Origin: Pseudomonas capsici | GTDB taxonomy: Bacteria > Pseudomonadota > Gammaproteobacteria > Pseudomonadales > Pseudomonadaceae | DNA: 64,000 nt | Assembly: GCF_017165765.1 (NCBI RefSeq) | Contig: NZ_JAFGZD010000018.1 | Coordinates: 1-64,000, forward strand | Reading direction: 5' to 3' | Shown here: positions 47,908 through 57,079 of the stretch, one piece after another | How the letters are laid out: each line of letters opens with the position of its first letter | How positions within the stretch are numbered: position 1 is the stretch's first letter | Translations under genes and position numbers: made by a program | Notes under the pieces: model-generated | What the model was told of the DNA's origin: nothing | The model's database searches: none | What the model saw: the letters and a program-made list of their open reading frames with translations, nothing else

Positions 47908-48726
47908 TTATTTACCCAGTAATTCGGCCAATTCTGCCGAACGATTATCAGCGGCGCAGAGGGCCGTTTCTACCAGTGCTTCAAAACCGCCTGCCTGGAA
48001 TGCCTTGATGGCGGCCTCCGTGGTGCCGGCAGGAGAAGTCACGCGGCGACGCAGTTCGGCTGCATCCACATCACTGCCGGTCGCCATCAGCGCGGCACCC
48101 AGAGCGGTCTGCAGAGTGAGCTTTTTGGCAACGTCTTCGGGCAGGCCCAGCTTTACGCCTGCCGCAGTCATCGCCTCGATCATCAGGAAGAAATAGGCCG
48201 GGCCGCTACCGGAAACAGCGGTCACGGCATCCAGTTGTTTCTCTTCGTCAAGCCAGACTGCGATGCCCACTGCCGACAGTAATTGCTCGGCCTGCTCGCG
48301 TTGTGCGGCACTGACCTTGTCGGTGGCGTACAGGCCGCTGACGCCTTGGCGCAGCAAGGCCGGAGTGTTGGGCATGCAGCGCACGATAGGCGACTCGCCC
48401 AGCCACTGAGTCATGCTGGCGCAAGTGATGCCCGCGGCAATGGAGACGATCAGTTGTTGAGGTTTGAGGCTTGGGCGCAGGGCTTCGCAGACGGCTTTCA
48501 TCATTTGCGGTTTTACTGCCAGCAGCACCACATCGGCGCCTTCGATGGCTTCTGCGTTGTCGGCGACTACGGTGATTCCGTGCTCGGTTGCGATGCGCTC
48601 GCGGGTTTCGGCACCCGGATCACTGGCGCGGATCAGTGCGGCTTCCACGCCCTGGGCGCGCAAGCCACCGATCAGGCTGGCTGCCATGTTTCCGGCACCG
48701 ACAAAGGCGATACGAGTCTTGCTCAT
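47908..48726 (-). CDS. proC: Pyrroline-5-carboxylate reductase ProC
   Basis: 272 residues; last step of proline synthesis. Seen: Rossmann motif IAFVGAGNMAASLIGGL, VVLLAVKPQMMKAVCE, VRCMPNTPALLRQGVSGLYA, and the P5CR signature AVSGSGPAYFFLMIEAMTAAGVKLGL. Follows yggS by 21 bases. Confidence 0.98.
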   Translation of the reverse strand: MSKTRIAFVGAGNMAASLIGGLRAQGVEAALIRASDPGAETRERIATEHGITVVADNAEAIEGADVVLLAVKPQMMKAVCEALRPSLKPQQLIVSIAAGITCASMTQWLGESPIVRCMPNTPALLRQGVSGLYATDKVSAAQREQAEQLLSAVGIAVWLDEEKQLDAVTAVSGSGPAYFFLMIEAMTAAGVKLGLPEDVAKKLTLQTALGAALMATGSDVDAAELRRRVTSPAGTTEAAIKAFQAGGFEALVETALCAADNRSAELAELLGK

Positions 48727-48747
48727 GAAGAGATCCTTGTACGTGGG

Positions 48748-49434
48748 TTATGGCTGGCCGTAGTCACGGGCGCCAAAAAGGGCAGTGCCGATCCGCACCC
48801 AGGTCGCGCCCTGGGCAATGGCGGCTTCCAGGTCGTGGCTCATGCCCATGGAAAGTGTGTCCAGCGGCAGATTCAATTGTTCTTGCAGTGTACGTACGGC
48901 AGCAAAGGCAGCGTTCTGTTCAGCGCTGTCTTCTGTGGGTTCGGGTATCGCCATCAGCCCGCGCAGCTTCAGGCGAGGCAATTCATTGATGGCGGCTGCC
49001 AATGCCGGCAGGTCCTGTGGCGTACAGCCGGACTTGCTCGCCTCGCCGCTGACATTGACCTGAATGCAGATATTGAGCGGTTCAAGGTGTTCGGGGCGTT
49101 GCTCGGACAGGCGTTGAGCGATTTTCAGGCGATCCACGGAATGTACCCAGGCGAAGTTCTCGGCGATAGCGCGCGTCTTGTTCGACTGAATGGGGCCGAT
49201 GAAATGCCAACACAAGGGCAGGTCGGTCAATTCCTGCTGTTTGCCCAGCGCTTCCTGCAAATAGTTTTCGCCAAAATCGCGCAGACCGGCGGCAAAGGCC
49301 TCACGCAGGTCGCTGGACGGCTTGGTCTTGCTGACTGCCAGCAGGCCAATGGTGGACGGGTTGCGCTGCGCGGTGTGTGCCGCTGCGCGAATTCGTTCTT
49401 CGAGCGTTGAAATGTTCGCTGCTATCGTGGACAT
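48748..49434 (-). CDS. PLP homeostasis protein (YggS/PLPBP family)
   Basis: 228 residues, alanine-racemase N-terminal-like barrel that binds pyridoxal phosphate. Seen: IGLLAVSKTKPSSDLREAF with the PLP Lys, RDFGENYLQEALGKQ, WHFIGPIQSNKTRAIAENF, and LSMGMSHDLEAAIAQGATWVRIGTALFG. First gene of yggS-proC-yggT; divergent from pilT with 55 bases between. Confidence 0.96.
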   Translation of the reverse strand: MSTIAANISTLEERIRAAAHTAQRNPSTIGLLAVSKTKPSSDLREAFAAGLRDFGENYLQEALGKQQELTDLPLCWHFIGPIQSNKTRAIAENFAWVHSVDRLKIAQRLSEQRPEHLEPLNICIQVNVSGEASKSGCTPQDLPALAAAINELPRLKLRGLMAIPEPTEDSAEQNAAFAAVRTLQEQLNLPLDTLSMGMSHDLEAAIAQGATWVRIGTALFGARDYGQP

Positions 49435-49489
49435 TGATTTGCGCCAGCAGGGCTAAAGTCTGCGGCATTCTATGTGATTGAGGAGCTGT

Positions 49490-50524
49490 ATGGATATTAC
49501 CGAGCTGCTGGCTTTCAGTGCCAAACAGGGCGCGTCGGACTTGCACCTCTCGGCGGGCCTGCCGCCGATGATCCGTGTGGACGGCGATGTGCGGCGCATC
49601 AACCTGCCGCCGCTGGATGCCAAGGAGGTCAAGGCGCTGATCTACGACATCATGAACGACAAGCAGCGTCAGGCTTTCGAAGAGTTCCTGGAGACCGACT
49701 TTTCCTTTGAAGTGCCGGGTGTTGCACGCTTTCGGGTCAACGCCTTCAATCAGAACCGTGGCGCTGGCGCGGTATTCCGGACCATTCCCTCGAAGATCCT
49801 GAGCATGGAAGATCTGGGAATGGGGGAAGTGTTTCGCAAGATTACCGACGTGCCCCGTGGCCTGATCCTGGTGACCGGGCCGACCGGTTCGGGCAAGTCG
49901 ACCACGCTGGCGGCGATGATCGATTACCTGAACTGCAACAAGCATCACCATATCCTGACGATCGAAGACCCTATCGAATTCGTTCACGAATCCAAGAAGT
50001 GCCTGGTCAACCAGCGTGAAGTGCACCGTGACACGCTGGGCTTTTCCGAGGCCTTGCGCTCGGCCCTGCGTGAAGACCCCGACGTGATTCTGGTGGGTGA
50101 GCTGCGCGATCTGGAAACCATTCGCCTGGCGCTGACGGCGGCTGAAACCGGTCACCTGGTCTTTGGCACCCTGCACACGACTTCGGCCGCCAAGACGATC
50201 GACCGTGTGGTCGACGTGTTTCCGGCGGAGGAAAAATCCATGATCCGCTCCATGCTTTCCGAGTCGCTGCATGCCGTGGTTTCGCAGTCACTGCTCAAGA
50301 AAGTGGGCGGCGGGCGTGTGGCAGCCCATGAAATCATGATGGGGACGCCCGCGATTCGTAACCTGATCCGTGAGGACAAGGTGCCGCAGATGTACTCGGC
50401 CATCCAGACGGGCGGATCGGTGGGCATGCAGACGCTGGACATGTGTCTGGCAGATCTGGTCAAGAAAGGCCTGATCACCCGCGACAGTGCGCGGGAGCGG
50501 GCCAAGGTGCCCGATAACTTCTAA
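49490..50524 (+). CDS. pilT: Type IV pilus retraction ATPase PilT
   Basis: 344 residues. Seen: MDITELLAFSAKQGASDLHLS, Walker A VTGPTGSGKSTTLAAMI, Asp and His boxes (TIEDPIEFVH; LVFGTLHTTSAAKTIDR), and the C-terminal AIRNLIREDKVPQMYS needed for retraction. In P. aeruginosa pilU follows directly; here the next gene is an unrelated, convergent endopeptidase. ATG 49490 behind TTGAGGAGCTGT. Confidence 0.97.
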   Translation: MDITELLAFSAKQGASDLHLSAGLPPMIRVDGDVRRINLPPLDAKEVKALIYDIMNDKQRQAFEEFLETDFSFEVPGVARFRVNAFNQNRGAGAVFRTIPSKILSMEDLGMGEVFRKITDVPRGLILVTGPTGSGKSTTLAAMIDYLNCNKHHHILTIEDPIEFVHESKKCLVNQREVHRDTLGFSEALRSALREDPDVILVGELRDLETIRLALTAAETGHLVFGTLHTTSAAKTIDRVVDVFPAEEKSMIRSMLSESLHAVVSQSLLKKVGGGRVAAHEIMMGTPAIRNLIREDKVPQMYSAIQTGGSVGMQTLDMCLADLVKKGLITRDSARERAKVPDNF

Positions 50525-50530
50525 GGGAAA

Positions 50531-50557
50531 ACAGGCCTGCCAGTGAAGCAGGCCTTG
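50531..50557. terminator. Probable bidirectional terminator after pilT
   Basis: AGGCCTGC (50533-50540), 7-nt loop, GCAGGCCT (50548-50555) between the convergent pilT and NlpC/P60 genes. The minus-strand side is followed by TGTTTTCCC, the plus side by TGGTCTTA. Confidence 0.6.
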
Positions 50558-50560
50558 GTC

Positions 50561-51244
50561 TTATCGCTGGGCGACGTGCATGGGCGCTGTCTGTTTGGGC
50601 AGCACACGCTTGGCGATCTTGTAGTGGCTGCTCCAGTACGGCTTTTTCAGCGTATCGACAGTCACGGCCTTGCCACGACGGGGCGCATGAACGAAGCGGT
50701 CATTGCCCAGATAGATAGCCACATGATTGATCTTGCGACTCTTGATGTTGAAGAACAGCAGGTCGCCCGGCTTCAGATCCTTGCGATCGACCTTCTGGCC
50801 ATGACCTTCAGCCATGGCATTGGAGGTGCGCGGCAGATCGACTTCCTGCACGTCGTTGAAGGCGTATTTCACCAGCCCGCTGCAATCCAGACCTTTGCCC
50901 GGCGTGTTTCCGCCCCAGCGATAAGGCGTGCCCACCGCTTGCAAGGCCCGTTTCACGACAGCATTGCCTTGTCTGGCATTGAGGGTCGATACGGTCTTGG
51001 TGGCTTTGACGGGCTTGGCTGAATTCTTTCGTGGTGCCGGTATCTGAGTGTCGGTGGCACTTTGAAACTTGAGAGGGATAGAGGCTTCCAAGGGGGTAGT
51101 GCGAGGCGTAATGACGGGCGAAAAGTGGCTTTTCGCGGTATAGCCGGTGAAGCTCGCAGGAAGCTGTTGCTCACGGTTGGTGGCGTGGGCGGCCAGAGGC
51201 ATAAAAAGGCAGATGGTCAGCCATGTCTTGAAAAAGGGACGCAT
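50561..51244 (-). CDS. NlpC/P60-family peptidoglycan endopeptidase, exported
   Basis: 227 residues. Signal peptide MRPFFKTWLTICLFMPLAAHA, a basic linker, then an NlpC/P60 domain: YRWGGNTPGKGLDCSGLVKY with the nucleophile Cys121, HVAIYLG with His174 and FVHAP with His186 as the polar residues. Predicted to cut within stem peptides, likely in remodelling. Isolated gene, convergent with pilT. Confidence 0.95.
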   Translation of the reverse strand: MRPFFKTWLTICLFMPLAAHATNREQQLPASFTGYTAKSHFSPVITPRTTPLEASIPLKFQSATDTQIPAPRKNSAKPVKATKTVSTLNARQGNAVVKRALQAVGTPYRWGGNTPGKGLDCSGLVKYAFNDVQEVDLPRTSNAMAEGHGQKVDRKDLKPGDLLFFNIKSRKINHVAIYLGNDRFVHAPRRGKAVTVDTLKKPYWSSHYKIAKRVLPKQTAPMHVAQR

Positions 51245-51495
51245 GCGGCAGGGCTCATAGGTGGTCAGCGCGCAACTTTATAACAGCTTTTTGGGCAAAC
51301 CTGACCCCATTTGTCGACCCGATCACAGTCGCATCCTTGCGTTTTATGCGACACACTCTTGCGGATCTCGGCTCAATCCCTTTGCTGGCAAGGGGTTGGC
51401 TCACCTGGCAGCGACGTAATGCCATACGTCGGAATGCCTTATGAAAGTCACAAAACTCACACATATTTTTTTCTATCAGCGCAAAGAGGCAAGAA

Positions 51496-51900
51496 ATGAA
51501 CAGCTATCGACCGGATACGCACAGCAAGCTTTTGGGGTATCTGCTGTGGATCGTCGGCTTTCTGGGAGCGCACCGTTTTTACTATGGCAAGCCGGTGACC
51601 GGGACTATCTGGTTCTTCACCTTCGGCTTGTTGGGGATTGGCTGGCTGATCGACCTGTTTCTGATCCCGTCCATGGATCGCGAGGCCGACCTGCGCTTCA
51701 ATCAGGGCTCGACCGACTACAACGTGGCCTGGCTGTTGCTGACCTTCCTGGGCATTTTCGGTGTCCACCGCATGTATCAGGGCAAGTGGATTACCGGTTT
51801 TATCTATCTGCTGACAGGCGGGCTGTTCCTGCTGGGCGTGCTTTATGACTTCTGGACAATGAATAACCAGATATCCATCAGGAACGCGCAGCGCGGTTGA
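51496..51900 (+). CDS. TM2-domain membrane protein
   Basis: 134 residues. Seen: SKLLGYLLWIVGFLGAHRFYYG and the second half LLTFLGIFGVHRMYQGKWITGFIYLLTGG, giving two TM2-type GxHRxY hairpins and about four transmembrane helices. Function unknown. ATG 51496 follows GAGGCAAGAA. The 251-base region before it, shared with the divergent endopeptidase gene, holds nothing else recognisable. Confidence 0.9.
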   Translation: MNSYRPDTHSKLLGYLLWIVGFLGAHRFYYGKPVTGTIWFFTFGLLGIGWLIDLFLIPSMDREADLRFNQGSTDYNVAWLLLTFLGIFGVHRMYQGKWITGFIYLLTGGLFLLGVLYDFWTMNNQISIRNAQRG

Positions 51901-52083
51901 GGTTATTCGCTCTGTCCTCGTCAAGTGTTGTGGTGTCTATGATGCAGCGCTGTCGCGCAGCAAGCAGGGGGACGTTGTAGGAGCGCGCTTGCCCGCGACC
52001 GAGTGCGAAGCGCTCGCAAAATCTACACCTGCTTGCTGCGCGAAAGTGCGACACCGGCGAACTCCCGCACAGACTTCACAGCG
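51901..52083. repeat. Repeat remnants between the TM2 gene and the dihydroorotase-like gene
   Basis: Bases 51905-51935 (TTCGCTCTGTCCTCGTCAAG then TGTTG) match the left arm of the element at 39480-39513. Bases 51978-52020 (TAGGAGCGCGCTTGCCCGCG, then GAAGCGCTCGCAA) are another REP variant. GCTGTCGCGCAGCAAGCAGG and CTGCTTGCTGCGCGAAAG (51947-51966 against about 52031-52048) form an inverted pair. Confidence 0.55.
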
Positions 52084-53355
52084 CTACGCGCTGTAACTGA
52101 TCCGCCCGTCCACCAGCGTGTAACGCACGGCACCCGGCAGGCAATGGCCCAGGAACGGGCAGTTGTCGCCTTTGGACAGCCACTTCTCGCCGGCAACTGT
52201 CGAGGCTGCCGGGTCGAACAGCACCAGATCCGCTGCTGAACCCGCGCTCAACTGTCCGGCTGGCAGGCGCAAGGCAGCAGCAGGACCGGCGCTCAGGCGG
52301 GCGATCAGGGTTGGCAGGTCGAGCAGGCCATCTTCAACCAGTGTCATCGCCAGCGGCAGCAACAGCTCGACGCTGCTGATGCCTGGCTCGGTCGCACCGA
52401 AAGGTGCCAGCTTGGCATCACGTTCGTGAGGCTGGTGATGACTGGAGATGGCCTGGATCACGCCGGATTTCACGGCTTCACGCAGACCGTCGCGGTCGGC
52501 GCGGGTGCGCAGTGGCGGCTGGACGTGATACAGGCTGGAGAAGTCGATCAGCGCCTCGTCGGTCAGGATCAACTGATACAAGGCCACATCGGCGGTCACC
52601 GGCAGGCCACGGGCTTGCGCCTGAGCGATCAGGGCTGCGCCACGGGCGCTGGTCAACTGGCTGAAATGCGCTCGTACGCCGCTTTGCTCCACCAGCAGCA
52701 GGTCCCGGGCAAGTGCCACGGTTTCTGCCGTTTCCGGAATGCCAGCCAGCCCCAGGAAGCTGGCGGTCGGGCCTTCATGGGCCAGGCCGCCTTCAGCCAG
52801 ATCGCGATCCTGAGAGTTGAAAATCACCGTCAGGTCGAAGGTCGCCGCATATTCCAGTGCCCGGCAGAGCGTGCGGGTGTTGCTGAAGCTGCTCAGACCA
52901 TTGCCGAACGCCACGCAACCGGCATCGCGCAGGGCAACCAGTTCGGCCAGTTGCTCGCCTTCCAGCCCTTTGCTCAAGGCTCCGACAGGGAAGACCTTGC
53001 TGTATCCGGCCTCGCGGGCACGGTCCAGGATCAGTTCGGCGACTGCCGAGGTGTCGAGTACCGGTTTGGTGCGCGGCGGGCAGCACAGGCTGGTGACGCC
53101 GCCTGCCGTGGCCGCACGGGTTTCGCTGGCGATGGTGCCTTTGCGGCTGTAGCCCGGCTCGCGCAGGGAGACATTGAGGTCCACGAGGCCGGGGGCTGCG
53201 ACCAGACCGTGGGCGTCGATGGTCTGAGTCGCCTCGAATCCCGATGGAGCAGTACCGATGGCGAGGATCTTGCCCGCTTCAAGGTGCAGATCCGTGACTT
53301 TATCCAGCCCGCTGACCGGGTCGATGACGCGAGCGCCGAGAATGCTGAGCTTCAC
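52084..53355 (-). CDS. pyrX: Dihydroorotase-like non-catalytic subunit of aspartate carbamoyltransferase (PyrC-like, PyrX)
   Basis: 423 residues, amidohydrolase fold. At the place of the metal motif HxHxREPG it reads [14 protein letters not shown], with both zinc His lost; the later HQPHERDA region survives. In Pseudomonas such a pseudo-dihydroorotase is an obligate partner of PyrB in a dodecameric ATCase, with true dihydroorotases encoded elsewhere. Overlaps pyrB by 4 bases, fitting stoichiometric expression. Confidence 0.93.
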   Translation of the reverse strand: MKLSILGARVIDPVSGLDKVTDLHLEAGKILAIGTAPSGFEATQTIDAHGLVAAPGLVDLNVSLREPGYSRKGTIASETRAATAGGVTSLCCPPRTKPVLDTSAVAELILDRAREAGYSKVFPVGALSKGLEGEQLAELVALRDAGCVAFGNGLSSFSNTRTLCRALEYAATFDLTVIFNSQDRDLAEGGLAHEGPTASFLGLAGIPETAETVALARDLLLVEQSGVRAHFSQLTSARGAALIAQAQARGLPVTADVALYQLILTDEALIDFSSLYHVQPPLRTRADRDGLREAVKSGVIQAISSHHQPHERDAKLAPFGATEPGISSVELLLPLAMTLVEDGLLDLPTLIARLSAGPAAALRLPAGQLSAGSAADLVLFDPAASTVAGEKWLSKGDNCPFLGHCLPGAVRYTLVDGRISYSA

Positions 53356-54356
53356 AGGGCGTTCTCCTGCTCGAATTGTCGTTGTGCGGTTTGTCCGCTC
53401 ATGGCCATGGACAGTACGGCCATGCGCACGGCGATCCCGTAGGTCACCTGATTGAGAATGACCGAGTGCGCGCCGTCGGCGACGGCCGATTCGATTTCCA
53501 CGCCCCGGTTGATCGGGCCAGGGTGCATGACGATGGCATCAGGCCTGGCACCTGCCAGACGTGCAGTGGTCAGGCCGAACAGGCGGTAGAACTCGCCCTC
53601 GCTGGGCAGCAGGCCGCCGGTCATGCGTTCGCGTTGCAGGCGCAGCATGATCACCACGTCCACATCCTTCAGGCCTTCGGTGAGGTCGGTATAAACCTTG
53701 ACCCCGTACTGCTCGATACCTATGGGCAAAAGGGTCTTCGGCCCGATGACGCGGATGTCCGGGCAACCCAGTGCCTTGAGGGCCAGCATGTTGGAGCGCG
53801 CCACTCGCGAGTGCAGGATATCGCCGACGATGGCCACCGACAGATTCTCGAAGCTGCCCTTGTGGCGGCGGATCGTCAGCATGTCGAGCATGCCCTGGGT
53901 CGGGTGCGCGTGACGGCCGTCGCCGCCGTTGATGATCGCCACTTCCGGGCACACGTGCTCGGCAATGAAGTGGGCTGCACCTGAGTCGGCATGACGCACG
54001 ACAAACATGTCGGCAGCCATGGCTTCCAGGTTGCGCAGGGTGTCGAACAGTGTCTCGCCCTTGCTGGTGGAGGATGTTGAAACGTTGAGGGTGATGACAT
54101 CCGCCGACAGCCGCTGGGCGGCGAGTTCGAAGGTGGTTCGCGTGCGGGTCGAGTTCTCGAAGAACACGTTGCAGACGGTCTTGCCACGCAACAGCGGGAC
54201 TTTCTTCACCGCACGGGCACCGACTTCAAGGAAGGAGTCGGCCGTGTCGAGGATTTCGGTGAGCAGCTCGCGGGGCAAGCCGTCCAGAGACAGAAAATGG
54301 CGCAGCTGACCCTGATGGTTGAGTTGCAGCGGGCGCTTGGCGTCGAGAGGCGTCAT
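53352..54356 (-). CDS. pyrB: Aspartate carbamoyltransferase catalytic subunit PyrB
   Basis: 334 residues; first committed pyrimidine step. Seen: [20 protein letters not shown] with the carbamoyl-phosphate STRT motif, [33 protein letters not shown], and [12 protein letters not shown]. It has the N-terminal extension expected of the class that assembles with PyrX. Starts 12 bases after pyrR. Confidence 0.97.
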   Translation of the reverse strand: MTPLDAKRPLQLNHQGQLRHFLSLDGLPRELLTEILDTADSFLEVGARAVKKVPLLRGKTVCNVFFENSTRTRTTFELAAQRLSADVITLNVSTSSTSKGETLFDTLRNLEAMAADMFVVRHADSGAAHFIAEHVCPEVAIINGGDGRHAHPTQGMLDMLTIRRHKGSFENLSVAIVGDILHSRVARSNMLALKALGCPDIRVIGPKTLLPIGIEQYGVKVYTDLTEGLKDVDVVIMLRLQRERMTGGLLPSEGEFYRLFGLTTARLAGARPDAIVMHPGPINRGVEIESAVADGAHSVILNQVTYGIAVRMAVLSMAMSGQTAQRQFEQENAL

Positions 54357-54368
54357 CGCAAGGGACTC

Positions 54369-54887
54369 TTAAAGGGCTGAAGCGGTGGAAAGGTCTTGAA
54401 GCTCGAGCGCCAGCGGCTCGGGGCCGGTCAGCTTGACGCGCTCGTCGGGAGCCAGGGACAGCGATGCGCCCACCACGTTGGGGCGAATCGGCAGTTCACC
54501 GGCATCCAGATCCAGCAGGCAGACCAGCGTGACACTGGCCGGACGTCCGTAATCGAACAGTTCGTTGAGGGCTGCGCGAATGGTGCGCCCGCTCATGAGC
54601 ACGTCATCGATCAGGATCAGGTGCTGACCTTCGATCTCGAAAGGCAGCTCCGAGGGGCGAACCTGAGGATGAAGGCCGTTCTGGCTGAAGTCATCGCGAT
54701 AGAAGGAGACATCCAGTGTGCCGAGCGGCGTGTCGTTTTCCAGAGCCTTGAGCAGCGCCTGGGCGACCCATACGCCGCCGGTGCGGATGCCAATGAAGCG
54801 AGGGTCGTTGATGCCGCGCTTGCTCAGGTGAGCGCTCAGGTCGGTGGCCATCTGACGAATCAGATCGCTGGGGTTGGGCAAGCTCAT
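54369..54887 (-). CDS. pyrR: PyrR bifunctional protein (pyrimidine regulator/uracil phosphoribosyltransferase)
   Basis: 172 residues, PRTase fold. Seen: PRPP motif [47 protein letters not shown]. In Pseudomonas PyrR acts on pyr gene expression rather than only as an mRNA attenuator; no attenuator was identified here. ATG 54887 ([11 protein letters not shown]) behind AAGGAGCA. Confidence 0.95.
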   Translation of the reverse strand: MSLPNPSDLIRQMATDLSAHLSKRGINDPRFIGIRTGGVWVAQALLKALENDTPLGTLDVSFYRDDFSQNGLHPQVRPSELPFEIEGQHLILIDDVLMSGRTIRAALNELFDYGRPASVTLVCLLDLDAGELPIRPNVVGASLSLAPDERVKLTGPEPLALELQDLSTASAL

Positions 54888-54987
54888 GATTGCTCCTTGA
54901 TCGAAGGGCCGGGCACCGCCCATGGGGCTGGCTGCTCAGGCGGAAACTTGAAATCCGGGTATCTCGAAGCTGTTCTGGCCCGAAAAG

Positions 54988-55431
54988 TCACGCATTCAAC
55001 AGCTCGGCATTGGCATCCAGCCAGCCTTGCAGCAAGAGCGCGGCGGCGATGGCATCCACGGGGTTGTCACGATAGCTGCTGCCTCGCTGACCGCCACGTG
55101 CCATGCGTTCGCCCTTGGCTTCGAAGGTGGTCAGGCGTTCATCGTGGGTATAGACCGGAATGTTGAAGCGGCCGTTGAGCTTGCGCGAGAACTTTTCGGC
55201 CCGGGCACTCATTTCGCTGGGCGTACCGTCCATGTTCAGCGGCAGGCCGACGACGATGGCATCGGGTTTCCACTCGTTGATCAGTGCCTGAACCTTGTCC
55301 CAGTCCGGGACGCCGTTCTGTGCCTTGAGAGTGCACAGCTCGCGAGCCTGACCGGTAATGGCCTGGCCGACCGAGATGCCGATCTGTTTGGTGCCGTAAT
55401 CGAAACCCAGGAGCAGGCGCAATGCAGCCAT
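54988..55431 (-). CDS. ruvX: Putative Holliday junction resolvase / rRNA-processing nuclease YqgF (RuvX)
   Basis: 147 residues, RNase H-like fold. Seen: LLLGFDYGTKQIGISVG, the family's first acidic strand, VVGLPLNMDGTPSEMSAR, and DERLTTFEA. The E. coli protein matters for 16S rRNA maturation; resolvase activity is less certain. Shares one base with yqgE. Confidence 0.95.
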   Translation of the reverse strand: MAALRLLLGFDYGTKQIGISVGQAITGQARELCTLKAQNGVPDWDKVQALINEWKPDAIVVGLPLNMDGTPSEMSARAEKFSRKLNGRFNIPVYTHDERLTTFEAKGERMARGGQRGSSYRDNPVDAIAAALLLQGWLDANAELLNA

Positions 55432-56000
55432 CAGGCGTGACCTGCCTGGGTCGAGAGCAGATTCAGATTGATGCCCAGGCGTGCTGCCGCCGCGTCGAGT
55501 CGCAGTTCACTGTCGACATCGAACAGGATGGCGGGGTCGAAAGGGCAGGTCAGCCAGGCATTGGCAGCCATTTCGGCGTCCAGCTGACCCGCATCCCAGC
55601 CTGCGTAGCCCAGGGCGATCACATTCTGATCGGGGCCGTAGCCGTCGGCGATGGAAAACAGCACGTCCTGTGAAGTGGAGAGCGAAATGCCACCCAGCTC
55701 GACAGTTGCCTGAAATATCTGACCGCTCGGATGCAGGACGAACCCGCGGTCGGTCTGTACCGGGCCGCCCGAATGGATGGGGATGTGCTGGCAGCGCACA
55801 GGAGCGGGCAATTCCGGTCGCAACTGCTCCAGCACATCGGCCAGGCTCAGGCTTTGTGGGCGGTTTATCACCAGGCCCATGGCACCATTGGCGTTGTGCT
55901 CGACGATATACGTCAAGGTTTGCGCGAAGTTCTGATCGTGCATGTGGGGCATGGCGATCAGAAACTGATGCTTGAGATAGCTCGGAGATAGATTTTTCAT
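55431..56000 (-). CDS. YqgE/AlgH family protein
   Basis: 189 residues. Seen: LKHQFLIAMPHMHDQNFAQTLTYIVEHN, GAMGLVINRPQSLSLADVLEQL, GGPVQTDRGFVLH, and YAGWDAGQLDAEMAANAWL, the conserved YqgE core. Named AlgH in Pseudomonas for an old link to alginate regulation, with no clear biochemical role. ATG 56000 opens MKNLSPSYLKHQ. The yqgE-ruvX pairing is widespread. Confidence 0.94.
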   Translation of the reverse strand: MKNLSPSYLKHQFLIAMPHMHDQNFAQTLTYIVEHNANGAMGLVINRPQSLSLADVLEQLRPELPAPVRCQHIPIHSGGPVQTDRGFVLHPSGQIFQATVELGGISLSTSQDVLFSIADGYGPDQNVIALGYAGWDAGQLDAEMAANAWLTCPFDPAILFDVDSELRLDAAAARLGINLNLLSTQAGHA

Positions 56001-56075
56001 GAGCCTTAGTGTGGCGCTGCCGGGCAGACCTGACAACTGTCAGTTATGGCAGCCTTGCGATTTGTGAAGAAACCG

Positions 56076-56978
56076 TCAGTTACTGGACAGCTTGTCGCCC
56101 CGCGAAAACTTCCAGGTGCGGATGATTTCAAGTCGGTCGATGTCGGCCAGATCGCCGGTGAACGGCGAAAATGGCGCTGCCAGGCGCACAATTCGCTGCG
56201 CGGCCTGATCCAGTAGTGGGTGGCCCGATGATTCCAGCACCAGCACTTCATACAGCGAGCCATCGTGATTGATCGAGACCAATAGTCGCAGATTGCCGTA
56301 GATCTGCTGGCGGCGCGCTTCTTCCGGGTAATTCAGGTTGCCGACCCGCTCGACTTTCTTGCGCCAGTCATCCTTGTACCAGGCACCCTTGTCGCGCATG
56401 GTCGAAGCCGCATTGAGGCGATGGATCTTCGGTCGCTTGGCATAAAGTTGCTGCTCGGCCGAGAGTTCGGCTTCCAGGCTGGCGATTTCATTGCTCAACT
56501 GGGAGCTGTCGAAGGAGGGCGACTGTCTGGTGGCGGGCTCCGGTTTGACTTCCTCGCGCTTGGCGGTCGTGTGCTGCTGCGAAGGGGCGACGGTGGCTAC
56601 CGCGGTTTTCGGCGCTTCCTGTTTTTCCACGGGCTTGTTGGCCGGTGGCGGTGTCACCTTGTTGACCTTGGTGTCCTGATAAGGCGCGATTTCCGTGGTC
56701 TTGAGGGTTTCTGCCTTGTCCAGGGTGCCGCTGCCCTGTTGATCGTCCTGGGCCAGAAAGTCCGCCTGCTTGGGCTTTTCCTCGCTTTTGAAGGTGGCGA
56801 GGGTGATTTCCAGCGTCTGGGAGATCTGTTCGGGTTTTACGTAGGTGAAGCCCACGCCAAGAATCACCGCAGCATGGATCAGCGCGGCGATCATCATGGT
56901 GAAGCCCAGGCGATCCGCTGGACGCACCCCAACTGACGAGAGTTCGAGGGGCAGGTCGTTTCTGGCCATGGATGTCAT
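56076..56978 (-). CDS. TonB-family energy transducer (TonB3-like)
   Basis: 300 residues. Seen: single N-terminal transmembrane helix LGFTMMIAALIHAAVILGVGF at about 25-45, a Pro/Lys/Glu/Gln-rich periplasmic spacer (TPPPANKPVEKQEAPKT), and a C-terminal TonB domain (VGNLNYPEEARRQQIYGNLR, LVLESSGHPLLDQAAQR). By position next to gshB and pilG it matches PA0406, recalled as TonB3, needed for twitching in P. aeruginosa. Start at ATG 56978; ATG 56969 is also possible. Confidence 0.88.
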   Translation of the reverse strand: MTSMARNDLPLELSSVGVRPADRLGFTMMIAALIHAAVILGVGFTYVKPEQISQTLEITLATFKSEEKPKQADFLAQDDQQGSGTLDKAETLKTTEIAPYQDTKVNKVTPPPANKPVEKQEAPKTAVATVAPSQQHTTAKREEVKPEPATRQSPSFDSSQLSNEIASLEAELSAEQQLYAKRPKIHRLNAASTMRDKGAWYKDDWRKKVERVGNLNYPEEARRQQIYGNLRLLVSINHDGSLYEVLVLESSGHPLLDQAAQRIVRLAAPFSPFTGDLADIDRLEIIRTWKFSRGDKLSSN

Positions 56979-57021
56979 TGGCGGTTCAGTGTCTCGTTCA
57001 AAATCCGTTTTCTCATGATCG

Positions 57022-57076
57022 TTTCGCGGATGAGTCCGCTCCCACAGATTGTGTGGGAGCGGACTCATCCGCGAAA
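57022..57076. repeat. Perfect 25-bp inverted repeat (family B REPIN)
   Basis: Bases 57022-57046 and 57052-57076 are exact complements around the loop GATTG (core GCGGATGAGTCCGCTCCC). Lies 4 bases after the gshB stop on the minus strand, so it is likely to act as its terminator or mRNA stabiliser before the TonB-like gene. Confidence 0.88.
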
Positions 57077-57079
57077 GGT

